Assembly: GCA_016787295.1 (NCBI GenBank) | Contig: JAEUUX010000156.1 | Span: 1 to 40,890, forward strand | Source: Chitinophagales bacterium | GTDB lineage: Bacteria; Bacteroidota; Bacteroidia; Chitinophagales; UBA2359 | Reading direction: 5' to 3' | DNA: 40,890 nucleotides | Shown: one piece after another, positions 1 to 7,514 of the stretch | Position numbering within the stretch: the stretch's first letter is position 1 | How the letters are laid out: each line of letters begins with the position of its first letter | Made by a program: the position numbers and the translations under genes | The notes under the pieces: generated by a model | Seen by the model: only the letters and a program-made list of their open reading frames with translations | Told to the model about the DNA's origin: nothing | The model's database searches: none

Positions 1-87
1 TACCGCATCATTTATGTGGACGACAGTATGCAGCCTGTTGGCGAATATAGCGACATTGTAAGCGTGGTTGTGGGTGGTGCTATGTAG
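1..87 (+). CDS. C-terminal end of a protein cut by the window edge
   Basis: Frame 1 is open from the first base and ends at TAG, giving 28 residues that finish YSDIVSVVVGGAM. The alternating hydrophobic beta-strand pattern resembles the last strands of a fibronectin type III or similar beta-sandwich domain of an extracellular protein, but the piece is too short to assign a family. It is followed 39 bases later by a clear intrinsic terminator, which supports it being a real gene end. No sorting domain is recognisable in the visible part. Confidence 0.5.
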   Translation, partial: YRIIYVDDSMQPVGEYSDIVSVVVGGAM

Positions 88-126
88 TGGCATTCATCAA
101 TGCGTCCATAAACGGTAGTAAAAAAG

Positions 127-162
127 AATCCTTCGAAAGTTTATTACTTTCGAAGGATTTTT
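127..162 (+). terminator. Intrinsic terminator of the first gene
   Basis: A perfect 13-bp stem (AATCCTTCGAAAG paired with CTTTCGAAGGATT) with a 7-base loop is followed by a short T run. It sits just downstream of the partial gene that ends at 87. Confidence 0.8.
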
Positions 163-320
163 GATTCTATATGCACAATAATTGCTATCGATGGGGTGGA
201 GATATGGGAAAAAAAGCGGGTACATTAAAAACATCAATACCCAAATCTATTCCACTATTCTATTTTATCTATTTTGTCGGAAAAAAACTCTTTTTGCGGT
301 AAAAAAATAAGGGTATAAAT

Positions 321-441
321 GTTCGAATGGCGAAGCGCGTTAGGGATGCGTAGGGTGGCGTTAGCCAGTGCGTAGCTTGCGAAGCACCGTAGCGCAGCGA
401 AGCCCGTAGCAGCCCGACCCGCAGGGGAACGCCCAAATAAA
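321..441 (+). repeat. GC-rich dispersed repeat, copy 1
   Basis: This GC-rich block stands out from its AT-rich surroundings. It contains GCGTTAGGGATG near its start, AGCCCGACCC in the middle and GGGAACGCCC at its end. The same order of blocks recurs at 12424-12530 in the same orientation and at 17200-17315 inverted, so this is a dispersed non-coding element. Similar GGGCGTTCCC...CCCTAACGC elements are common between genes in Bacteroidota genomes (from memory, not searched). No open frame is conserved between the copies. Confidence 0.8.
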
Positions 442-574
442 TCAATGTGTTATTATTGGATTGTTTAAGCTAAAGGGAACGCTACTGTAAAAAAAAAGCC
501 AATATTTCGCAACGAAATACACCATACTTTTGTCAGTTTATAGGTACAGTATAGCATTTCTCAAAAAACTACCC

Positions 575-583
575 TATCTTTGC
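575..583 (+). promoter_or_regulatory. -7 promoter element TATCTTTGC
   Basis: This exact match to the Bacteroidota primary sigma-factor -7 consensus TAnnTTTG lies 42 bases before the ATG at 626. No good -33 TTTG is seen at the usual 19-20 base spacing. Its position makes an upstream in-frame start at 530 implausible, because that codon would not be transcribed. Confidence 0.6.
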
Positions 584-625
584 GTGTTTTATTGTTTGAT
601 AGCTAAACGATTGCCACCACACAAT

Positions 626-2500
626 ATGTCGTTTCCTTTTGACCAAATCGTTCCTTCGATAATAAACCATTATCAGCTTAGGATACCACCACAAGAATTA
701 CCGATTATTTATTTTACTCCCGCATTTGTCGATATCCAAACCCAGCAACAACTGATAGAGGTGCTATGGAAACCCGACGAATTGGCGGAATTGTTGCCCG
801 CGCCTATGGGTGTGTTGACGGTGGCAGATGTGGTGCATTTTAAGAGCAAAAAACGACTGACCAACGATTTTTGGACACAGAACCTATCCATTCAGCCCGT
901 TCCTGCCCCCATAGCTGCTTTTTTACAACTCATCGAGGCAGCGTGGCTACAACAACTATTGATACACCTTCCCACTATTTGGCTCTCTACTGATTGGGGA
1001 AAACAAATACAACTGTACTTGCTCGACCATTTCGTGGTGCGACTCGTGCTGACTTTTCCATATACCGAAACACACTGCTTGCTCATAGAAAGACAAACAA
1101 ACGAGGTATTGCGAAACCAACACAAAGCTGTTTTTGTGGAATGGCAACAAAAAGATAGCCACTCATTGGATTCGCCCGTCACCATTAAGCGCCTCTTAGA
1201 GGCTCGCCATAACGAAGCCACCGAAATATGCAAAATAACCACCGTCTCCCAATTTATGTTGCGCGCCAACGCATACCATTGGAGCGACTATTGCCATGCT
1301 CCAAATGTTTATTGGGATATTTTGCAACGCACCAAAAACAAACTAAGTACCTTACAACACTTTTGTACCCTACAAATAGGTATCGAAACGCCTTGCGACG
1401 ATTTTTTTATTGTAGAAAACATGATGCCGCAAGTTGCAGTTGACATCAAAACGGTCATTAGCGATTCCTATATCTTAGCGAATATCCAAAACAATATCGG
1501 CAATTTTCAATACTATATCGATATCCTTAATAGCGACCTTTGTATTGTCCGAAACACTTGGGGCAGTTGGTGGCTCATCGAAACCGACTATCTAATACCT
1601 TTTTATAAGCCTGAACAAACAAACGAATGGTACATATTGCGCATTGGTGCCAGAAAACAACACTTGGGCATATACCTGAAAGCCTACCTCGCAGCAGGCG
1701 AACACAAAAAAATACCACAAAGGGTAATGGATTACCGAGCGGCTTTGCTCACACCCATTGCACCCAACGTGGCATGGTATCATACCCCCCTGCCCGCTCC
1801 AGCACCGCTCATACTTGCCTTAAACAATGAAAACAAATTGCTATTACACACCCAAACAGCCCTCACAACTGCCAAGGCATTGCTATGTTATCCCAACAAC
1901 AAAAACAGGCATTTGCCCGCCTTATTCCTATCATCTTGGTTTAATTTATTGGTGCAAATGAATGCCGCCGATAGTTTGCGAGCAGAAGTTGTACAGCGTT
2001 TTTGGGTGCCAACGCACGAAATGCCGCCACAAGAACTGCCATTTTGGAGCGAAACATGGACAAAAGATATTGGATTTGACACCAACGGAGCTTGGGCGAT
2101 GGAACAGGTAAGACCCGAACGGCTATCATTAGACGAGAAGATGTTAAGCGTCATGGGCGTTGTTAACCCCAAAGAACGCAGACAATTATTAACCGCCCTC
2201 TATTTGGCATTGTATCAGTACCAACAAACCCACACAGCCATAGACAAGGCAAACCTTCCGTCAAACAAAAACAAAACCATAAAAACGCAGCAATTTATCA
2301 GCTTAACGCAACAGATAACAAACCAAAAACTGCCCATCTCCAAAACCATCGAATTTGCCTACCAGCTAAGAGCTTTGGTACAGCAAATCACTCCCGACAC
2401 GCGTCAACAAAAGCGCTTATTTTCCGACTTCTGGAAACAACAGTTTGGCGAAAGGTTCGATTTCAAAGCTTTTAATCACCATGATAATGCTTTGTTTTGA
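626..2500 (+). CDS. Orphan protein resembling the C-terminal half of an N6-adenine DNA methyltransferase (TaqI/Eco57I type), without catalytic motifs
   Basis: The product has 624 residues. I chose the ATG at 626 because the promoter -7 element lies at 575-583. Residues about 116-150 (WLSTDWGKQIQLYLLDHFVV, then a CLLIER strand) look like the helix-strand units that follow the NPPY motif in gamma-class adenine methylases. Residues about 235-265 (FMLRANAYHW...IGIETPCDDFFIVEN), WWLIETDYLIPFYKP near 314 and WYHTPLPAPAP near 382 resemble the TaqI-like target-recognition domain. The segment LSLDEKMLSVMGVVNPKERR matches the C-terminal helical part of such enzymes. I see no SAM-binding FxGxG motif and no NPPY/F, so methylation activity is unlikely. 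It may be a stand-alone DNA-binding or specificity protein, or a decayed enzyme. There is no partner gene nearby. The family assignment comes from pattern recognition only. Confidence 0.5.
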   Translation: MSFPFDQIVPSIINHYQLRIPPQELPIIYFTPAFVDIQTQQQLIEVLWKPDELAELLPAPMGVLTVADVVHFKSKKRLTNDFWTQNLSIQPVPAPIAAFLQLIEAAWLQQLLIHLPTIWLSTDWGKQIQLYLLDHFVVRLVLTFPYTETHCLLIERQTNEVLRNQHKAVFVEWQQKDSHSLDSPVTIKRLLEARHNEATEICKITTVSQFMLRANAYHWSDYCHAPNVYWDILQRTKNKLSTLQHFCTLQIGIETPCDDFFIVENMMPQVAVDIKTVISDSYILANIQNNIGNFQYYIDILNSDLCIVRNTWGSWWLIETDYLIPFYKPEQTNEWYILRIGARKQHLGIYLKAYLAAGEHKKIPQRVMDYRAALLTPIAPNVAWYHTPLPAPAPLILALNNENKLLLHTQTALTTAKALLCYPNNKNRHLPALFLSSWFNLLVQMNAADSLRAEVVQRFWVPTHEMPPQELPFWSETWTKDIGFDTNGAWAMEQVRPERLSLDEKMLSVMGVVNPKERRQLLTALYLALYQYQQTHTAIDKANLPSNKNKTIKTQQFISLTQQITNQKLPISKTIEFAYQLRALVQQITPDTRQQKRLFSDFWKQQFGERFDFKAFNHHDNALF

Positions 2501-2538
2501 TAATAAACAAGAAGCAACGCTCAATAGTATTGACAAAA

Positions 2539-2573
2539 AAAAGACCGTTCAAATATCCTTTGAACGGTCTTTT
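2539..2573. terminator. Bidirectional terminator between convergent genes
   Basis: A 15-bp perfect stem (AAAAGACCGTTCAAA with its complement) around a 5-base loop lies between the convergent ends of the methylase-like gene and rfbD. A runs upstream and T runs downstream allow it to work on both strands. Confidence 0.85.
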
Positions 2574-2602
2574 GAGATTAATAATCGGTAGGACATCAAC
2601 AT

Positions 2603-3484
2603 TTATTCCTTCAGGCTGCCCATTGTTTTCAAACAACGTTCCAAAGCCTCGCGCCAATAAGGTGGCTGAATATCCCACTCTTGTTGCAATGTTTGTGTAG
2701 ATAAGACACTATAAGGCGGACGGCGCGCAGGTGTGGGATATTGGTGCGTCAAAATTGGCTCTATGTGGCAGGTACTGCCGCTTAGTTCGTTAATAGCCAT
2801 CGCAAAATCGTACCAACTTGCCACTCCTTTGCTCACAAAATGATGTATGCCGCCTTGCATGGCTTTGGGGCTATGAATAATGGCAAGGGCGGTTGCTGCA
2901 ATATCAGCCGCATAAGTAGGACAACCTATTTGGTCATACACCACATTAATTTGCGGTCTTTCGGCAAACAAACGAAGCATTGTTTTCACAAAATTGTGTC
3001 CAAAAGAGCTATACACCCAAGCTGTACGCAGAATAATCGTATTAGGATAATGCTGCAAAGCCTTTTGTTCGCCTTCATATTTCGTTCGAGCATAAACGCC
3101 CAAGGGGTTTGCCGTGTCGGTGGGTTCGTAGGGTGTGTTTTTGTTGCCATCAAATACGAAATCCGTCGAAAAATGTAGGAAGGGAATTTGATGATTATTC
3201 GCCACACGTGCCAAGTTTTCGACCGCCACCACATTTGCCAAATATGCTTGTTCAGCGTCTGTTTCGGCTTTGTCTACTTGTGTGTAAGCGGCACAATTGA
3301 TAATTGCCGCGATGCGATGTTGCGTTAGATATGCTTCGATAGCCTCCATTTGAAGTAAATCGAGTGTTGTTCTACCTACGCAAAAAGCAGTGGTGTATGG
3401 ATAGTTTTGGCGCAACAAAACTTGCAATTCAGACCCTACTTGTCCTGTTGCGCCAGTAATCAAAATGTGTTTGGGAGGATTCAT
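2603..3484 (-). CDS. rfbD: dTDP-4-dehydrorhamnose reductase
   Basis: This enzyme reduces dTDP-4-dehydro-L-rhamnose to dTDP-L-rhamnose, the last step of precursor synthesis for rhamnose-containing surface polysaccharide, in the cytoplasm. The 293-residue protein is normal in length for RfbD/RmlD. It has the short-chain dehydrogenase/reductase nucleotide-binding motif GATGQVG near residue 10, the HFSTDFVFDG strand, and the catalytic YxxxK in YARTKYEGEQ. The C-terminal RPPYSVLST segment is also typical of the family. It lies 6 bases downstream of rfbC, so the two are co-transcribed. rfbA and rfbB are not in the window. Confidence 0.93.
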   Translation of the reverse strand: MNPPKHILITGATGQVGSELQVLLRQNYPYTTAFCVGRTTLDLLQMEAIEAYLTQHRIAAIINCAAYTQVDKAETDAEQAYLANVVAVENLARVANNHQIPFLHFSTDFVFDGNKNTPYEPTDTANPLGVYARTKYEGEQKALQHYPNTIILRTAWVYSSFGHNFVKTMLRLFAERPQINVVYDQIGCPTYAADIAATALAIIHSPKAMQGGIHHFVSKGVASWYDFAMAINELSGSTCHIEPILTHQYPTPARRPPYSVLSTQTLQQEWDIQPPYWREALERCLKTMGSLKE

Positions 3485-3490
3485 ATTGGT

Positions 3491-4057
3491 CTAAAAAGGA
3501 CTATTGGAAGGGTCAAATAGGGCTTGTTGTTGGTCTTTGGGCGAGATAATGAGGTCAGATTCGGGCAAAAGCCAATCTATATTTAATTGTGGGTCATTGT
3601 ATAAAATACCGCCTTCGTATTGTTTGCTATAAAGGTTATCGCATTTATACACAAACATTGCTGTCGGGCTTAGGACAACATAACCATGTGCAAAACCGCG
3701 CGGCACGAGCAATTGTTTGTGGTTTTTTTCGGAGAGGATGAGGCTATAAACTTTGCCAAAAGTAGGAGAGAGGCTTCGCAAATCTACCACCACGTCCAAC
3801 ACTTCGCCTTGTACTACACGCACCAATTTAGCTTGTGACATTGGGTCGATTTGGTAGTGCAAACCGCGCAACACGCCGTAGGTAGAAAAAGCTTGGTTGT
3901 CCTGCACAAAGTTGTAATACAAGCCATGTTTTTCGAACAATTGTTGGTTGTAACTTTCATAAAAATAGCCGCGCTCGTCTCCCCAAACGATGGGATTAAT
4001 CACTACGAGTCCTTCAATGCCTGTTTGTTCTACGAAAGAAGTTTGGGTATTTGTCAT
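3491..4057 (-). CDS. rfbC: dTDP-4-dehydrorhamnose 3,5-epimerase
   Basis: This enzyme epimerises C3 and C5 of dTDP-4-dehydro-6-deoxyglucose, the step before RfbD. The 188-residue protein is a cupin with the family signatures GDERGYFYESYN, FVQDNQAFSTYGVLRGLHYQ (the His is the catalytic base in the family) and VPRGFAHGYVVLS. It is the first gene of the rfbCD pair. The likely promoter -7 element is at 4158-4166, about 100 bases upstream, inside the terminator hairpin of the preceding regulator gene. Confidence 0.95.
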   Translation of the reverse strand: MTNTQTSFVEQTGIEGLVVINPIVWGDERGYFYESYNQQLFEKHGLYYNFVQDNQAFSTYGVLRGLHYQIDPMSQAKLVRVVQGEVLDVVVDLRSLSPTFGKVYSLILSEKNHKQLLVPRGFAHGYVVLSPTAMFVYKCDNLYSKQYEGGILYNDPQLNIDWLLPESDLIISPKDQQQALFDPSNSPF

Positions 4058-4157
4058 AAACGAAAAGGTTTAATTGGGATTTTTAAGGTGAATAGGAATA
4101 GGTTTGCAAAAATTGCGCCATTTTTGGTGAAAAGAAGCCGAATAAGCGCAATAAAAT

Positions 4158-4166
4158 GCAAAGGTA
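4158..4166 (-). promoter_or_regulatory. -7 promoter element of rfbCD (TACCTTTGC on the minus strand)
   Basis: Read on the minus strand this matches TAnnTTTGC and is the only consensus match between the regulator gene and rfbC. It coincides with the 3' arm of the upstream gene's terminator stem. No convincing -33 box is seen. Confidence 0.5.
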
Positions 4167-4196
4167 GCAATAATTTGGGAATTATTGCTACCTTTG
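4159..4196 (-). terminator. Terminator of the NtrC-family gene, overlapping the rfbCD promoter
   Basis: A perfect 16-bp inverted repeat with a 6-base loop begins 27 bases after the stop codon of the regulator gene. A short T-rich stretch follows on the minus strand. The arm nearest rfbC contains the -7 element TACCTTTGC. Confidence 0.7.
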
Positions 4197-4222
4197 AGGG
4201 ATTGTAGAGTATTCTAAGCAAG

Positions 4223-5587
4223 TTACTCACTCTTTTTCAAGCCATATTTTTCTATTTTGCTATAAAGATGGCTACGTTGTATGTCTATTTCGTCGGCAGT
4301 TTTGGAGATATTCCAAGCATTTTTTTGCAGTTTCTGCTCGATAAACAATTTTTCGGTGTGGTCTTTAAACTCCTGCAAGGTGCTAAATTGGTCATAAATA
4401 TTGACATTGCCATTTGTAGGAGCTTTACCCGATGGCATAACATAAGTTTGCACATCTTGCAAGGTGATTTCGGCATCGCTCAAAATCACTAAACGCTCTA
4501 TGACATTGCGCAACTCACGCACATTGCCCGACCATGTCATTTGTTGTAGTTCGCGCATTGCATCTTTGCCAATAGTTTTGACCTTCATGTTATATTCGTT
4601 ACAAGTATCGGTCAAAAACTGTTCCACCAACAAAGGAATATCTTCGTTGCGTTTGTAGAGTTCGGGAACATGAATTTGTATGACATTGAGGCGGTGATAG
4701 AGGTCTAAACGGAATTGTCCGTCTTCTGTGGCTTTGATAAGGTTTTTGTTGGTAGCCGACAGGATTCGGACATCAACGCTAATATCTTTGTCACCACCAA
4801 CGCGTGTAATTTTGTTTTCTTGCAAAGCTCGCAACACTTTGGCTTGTGCCGAGAGGCTCATATCGCCAATTTCGTCCAAGAACAGAGTACCGCCATTGGC
4901 TTGCTCAAATTTTCCGATTCGTTGTTTGTGGGCAGAGGTGAATGAGCCTTTTTCGTGTCCAAAAAGTTCGCTTTCGATAAGTTCGCTTGGGATAGCGGCG
5001 CAATTGACCTCGATGAAAGGACCATCTTGGCGACGGCTTTTTTCGTGCAACCATCGTGCGACCAATTCCTTTCCTGTACCATTTTCGCCTGTAATGAGGA
5101 TTCTGGCTTCGGTTGGTGCAACGCGGTCAATGGTTTCTTTGATTTTGATAATAGCAGGCGAAATACCGACAATTTCTTTGATTCTGTTGACGCGCCTTTT
5201 GAGGGCTTTGGCTTCGGTGATGAGGTTAGATTTGTCTAAGGCATTGCGCACCGTAATCAATAAACGGTTCAAATTAGGCGGTTTGGCGATGAAATCGAAA
5301 GCTCCTTTTTTCACGGCATCGACGGCGGTTTCCATCGTTCCGTGTCCCGAAATCATAATGATGGGCAGGTCAGGTTTGATTTTTTGGATTTGTTCTAAAA
5401 CCTCCATACCGTCCATTTTGGGCATTTTGATGTCACAAAAAACCAAATCATAGTGATTGCTTTTCATTTTTGCCATACCTTCTAAGCCGTCGGCGGCGGT
5501 ATCGACTTTATAGTTTTCGTATTCAAAAATGTCGGTTAAAGTACGACGAATAGCTACCTCGTCGTCGATGATTAAAATTTTTGCCAT
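4223..5587 (-). CDS. NtrC/AtoC-family sigma-54-dependent response regulator
   Basis: The 454-residue protein has three domains: an N-terminal receiver with acidic pocket DDE at 8-10 and phospho-acceptor Asp52 in FCDIKMPKMDG; a central AAA+ domain with Walker A GENGTGKE, Walker B GGTLFLDEIGDMS and an arginine-finger region; and a C-terminal Fis-type helix-turn-helix (NISKTADEIDIQRSHLYSKI). It opens sigma-54 promoters when phosphorylated. The sigma-54 contact loop reads GSFTSA instead of the usual GAFTGA. I chose the start MAKILIIDDE because the longer frame adds 25 residues unlike a receiver domain. A -7 element lies at 5677-5685. No histidine kinase is adjacent, so it is an orphan here. Confidence 0.93.
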   Translation of the reverse strand: MAKILIIDDEVAIRRTLTDIFEYENYKVDTAADGLEGMAKMKSNHYDLVFCDIKMPKMDGMEVLEQIQKIKPDLPIIMISGHGTMETAVDAVKKGAFDFIAKPPNLNRLLITVRNALDKSNLITEAKALKRRVNRIKEIVGISPAIIKIKETIDRVAPTEARILITGENGTGKELVARWLHEKSRRQDGPFIEVNCAAIPSELIESELFGHEKGSFTSAHKQRIGKFEQANGGTLFLDEIGDMSLSAQAKVLRALQENKITRVGGDKDISVDVRILSATNKNLIKATEDGQFRLDLYHRLNVIQIHVPELYKRNEDIPLLVEQFLTDTCNEYNMKVKTIGKDAMRELQQMTWSGNVRELRNVIERLVILSDAEITLQDVQTYVMPSGKAPTNGNVNIYDQFSTLQEFKDHTEKLFIEQKLQKNAWNISKTADEIDIQRSHLYSKIEKYGLKKSE

Positions 5588-5676
5588 AATGAGTTTGCTA
5601 AAAAGAATTTGTTCGTTTAAGCAGTAAGGTGTGCTTATGAGTAAGTATAGGAAGGGTCGCATTTATGATTGCAGCC

Positions 5677-5685
5677 GCAAAGCTA
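5677..5685 (-). promoter_or_regulatory. -7 promoter element of the NtrC-family gene (TAGCTTTGC)
   Basis: This exact TAnnTTTGC match on the minus strand lies about 90 bases before the chosen start at 5587, between the YwqK-like gene and the regulator. Confidence 0.55.
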
Positions 5686-5734
5686 CCACTTTTTTTTAGA
5701 AAAAAATACTATTTACGCCAAGAAGTTTTGCAGT

Positions 5735-6568
5735 TCAAGGTTTTATTTTTGTTTTTTCCTCTATTAGTTGGTCATTTTTGTATTTTTCGGTCTTACTTAT
5801 CTTGCCTTCTTCGGTATAATACGTCCAAATTCCTTCTTTTTTGCCACTTTTGTATTTACTTTCTATCTTAATTTGGTGATTAGGATAATAAAATTTGGCA
5901 ATGCCTTCCATTTCATTATGTACAAAATTGGTTTCGCTTTTGATTTGTCCATTTTCGTAATAAGACAAAACGCTACCTTCGATTTGCCCATTTTGATAAT
6001 GGTAAACCGTCAAGATTTGTCCCGATTCATAATACCAAACAGCTTCGCCACTTTTTTTGCCTTTGACATAACTACATCGTTCTGCGACTTTTCCACTTGT
6101 GTACCAACGCTCCCATTTGCCGTCCAAAATGCCTTGTTCATAATGTTCTTCTAATTGCTTTTGGCGTGTATTACTAACAAACACCCTTCGCAAACCGTGT
6201 AGCCAACCGTTGCGGTAATTTTCTTCGGTTTCTATGCCACCACTTTCGCCAAAAATAAGGCTAATGCCATCTTTTTTGTCTTCTTTGTAGGTTGATAAAC
6301 TTTGGAGGGTGCTGTCGGAAGGATAAAGTACTGCCCAATTGCCATCGCGCTTGCCTTTGTAATAACAACCATATTCAATAGGTTTCTTAAATTTGTCGCG
6401 AATCAAGACGGTGGCATAATCCGATTTTTCGGCAATGGGTGTAATTAGAGTGTCTCCATTGGTATCCCAACCAAAAGATTGTGGCGGAGTTTTGGCGCTA
6501 TTTTGTGCTATGGTTACTTGTTCTCCACACCACAAACACCACAGTATACTATAGTAAACAAATCGCAT
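5735..6568 (-). CDS. Secreted YwqK/MORN-like repeat protein
   Basis: The 277-residue protein has an N-terminal hydrophobic signal segment (residues about 1-21) followed by repeated modules of about 23 residues of the form G.WxxYYxxGxIxxxxxYxxGxxxG, for example WERWYTSGKVAERCSYVKGK, WYYESGQILTVYHYQNGQ and YYENGQIKSETNFVHNEM. This is the pattern of the YwqK family, often annotated as an antitoxin, and of MORN repeats. In Bacteroidota such proteins are common, and the antitoxin label is not well founded. No toxin gene is adjacent. It is likely periplasmic or cell-surface and its function is unknown. A -7 element at 6595-6603 fits the chosen start. Confidence 0.75.
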   Translation of the reverse strand: MRFVYYSILWCLWCGEQVTIAQNSAKTPPQSFGWDTNGDTLITPIAEKSDYATVLIRDKFKKPIEYGCYYKGKRDGNWAVLYPSDSTLQSLSTYKEDKKDGISLIFGESGGIETEENYRNGWLHGLRRVFVSNTRQKQLEEHYEQGILDGKWERWYTSGKVAERCSYVKGKKSGEAVWYYESGQILTVYHYQNGQIEGSVLSYYENGQIKSETNFVHNEMEGIAKFYYPNHQIKIESKYKSGKKEGIWTYYTEEGKISKTEKYKNDQLIEEKTKIKP

Positions 6569-6594
6569 GAAAGGTATTTTTAGTGTTTTTTAGG

Positions 6595-6603
6595 GCAAAG
6601 GTA
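6595..6603 (-). promoter_or_regulatory. -7 promoter element of the YwqK-like gene (TACCTTTGC)
   Basis: This TAnnTTTGC match on the minus strand lies 26 bases before the start codon. It is paired divergently with the element at 6658-6666. Confidence 0.6.
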
Positions 6604-6657
6604 GGTAAAAAATCAAAAGCTGGGGGCATAATCATACAACTAATTCGAAAAAAGCAG

Positions 6658-6666
6658 TAACTTTGC
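6658..6666 (+). promoter_or_regulatory. -7 promoter element of the enoyl-CoA hydratase gene (TAACTTTGC)
   Basis: This TAnnTTTGC match lies 38 bases upstream of the ATG at 6705. It overlaps the earlier in-frame ATG at 6663, so that codon cannot be the start. Confidence 0.65.
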
Positions 6667-6704
6667 CTTTGTTTAACCTTATTAATACGCAAAAAAACAA
6701 AAAA

Positions 6705-7487
6705 ATGTACGAAACCATCTTGTTTGAAGTCAAAGACCGTGTTGCCACCATCACGCTCAACCGTCCCGACCGTTTTAATGCCTTTACACCTGAAATGCTG
6801 CAAGAGTTGCACGATGCCCTAAAAAAATGCGCCAAAGACGAGGAGGTGCGTGTTATTGTTATCACAGGTGCGGGCAAAGCCTTTAATTCGGGACAAGATT
6901 TGAAAAATGTACATGGCGCTATTGGCGAACGCAATTTGGGCGATTCCGTAGAGCAGTTGTTCAATCCTGTTATCAAGTTTATGCACGCCCTACCCAAACC
7001 TATTATTGCTCGCCTCAATGGTGTGGCGGCGGGTGCGGGTTGTTCGCTGGCTTTGGCTTGCGACATGGTGATTGCTTCCGAAGAAGCCAAAATGATAGAA
7101 GTGTTTATCAATATTGGTTTGGTGCCAGATTCGGGTTCGTCCTATTTTTTGCCGCGCGTAGTTGGCAGCAAAAAAGCCTTTGAGTTCTGCACGATGGGAA
7201 CACGAATAACCGCCCAAGAAGCCTACGAATTGGGTATGATAAATAGCGTTGTGCCACACAAAGAATTGGACGCAGCCGTCAAAAAAGTAACCGATTATTT
7301 TGCTAATGCGCCCACAAAAGCCATTGGGTATATCAAAAAAATGCTCAACAAATCGTTGCAAGCCGACCTCGATACCATGTTGCAACAAGAAGCTTATTAC
7401 CAATCTTTGGCAGGTTATAGCGCCGACTACAAAGAAGGTGTTACAGCTTTTATCGAAAAACGTCCTGCGATGTTTCAGGGTAAATAA
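6705..7487 (+). CDS. Enoyl-CoA hydratase/isomerase, PaaG-like
   Basis: The 260-residue crotonase-fold protein acts on acyl-CoA thioesters in the cytoplasm. The oxyanion-hole segments ITGAGKAFNSGQDL and NGVAAGAGCSLALACD are present. The VPDSGSSYFLPRVVG motif with Asp142 is the pattern of PaaG-type 2-(1,2-epoxyphenylacetyl)-CoA isomerases rather than of classic hydratases, which carry Glu there. The AFNSGQDL form, with Asn-Ser where Cys-Ala is usual, is a small deviation. No other phenylacetate genes are nearby, so the substrate is uncertain and a general beta-oxidation role is possible. holA follows after 27 bases and is probably co-transcribed. Confidence 0.88.
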   Translation: MYETILFEVKDRVATITLNRPDRFNAFTPEMLQELHDALKKCAKDEEVRVIVITGAGKAFNSGQDLKNVHGAIGERNLGDSVEQLFNPVIKFMHALPKPIIARLNGVAAGAGCSLALACDMVIASEEAKMIEVFINIGLVPDSGSSYFLPRVVGSKKAFEFCTMGTRITAQEAYELGMINSVVPHKELDAAVKKVTDYFANAPTKAIGYIKKMLNKSLQADLDTMLQQEAYYQSLAGYSADYKEGVTAFIEKRPAMFQGK

Positions 7488-7514
7488 AAAATCTTTTTTC
7501 TATTAGTTGTTCTT

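Noticed and set aside
4728-5453. 241-residue plus-strand frame antisense to the NtrC-family gene
   Set aside because: It overlaps the receiver and AAA+ domains of a gene with intact motifs and is an antisense shadow.
5735-6568. Toxin-antitoxin antitoxin, as YwqK-like proteins are often labelled
   Set aside because: It has a signal peptide and no adjacent toxin gene. A secreted repeat protein fits better.
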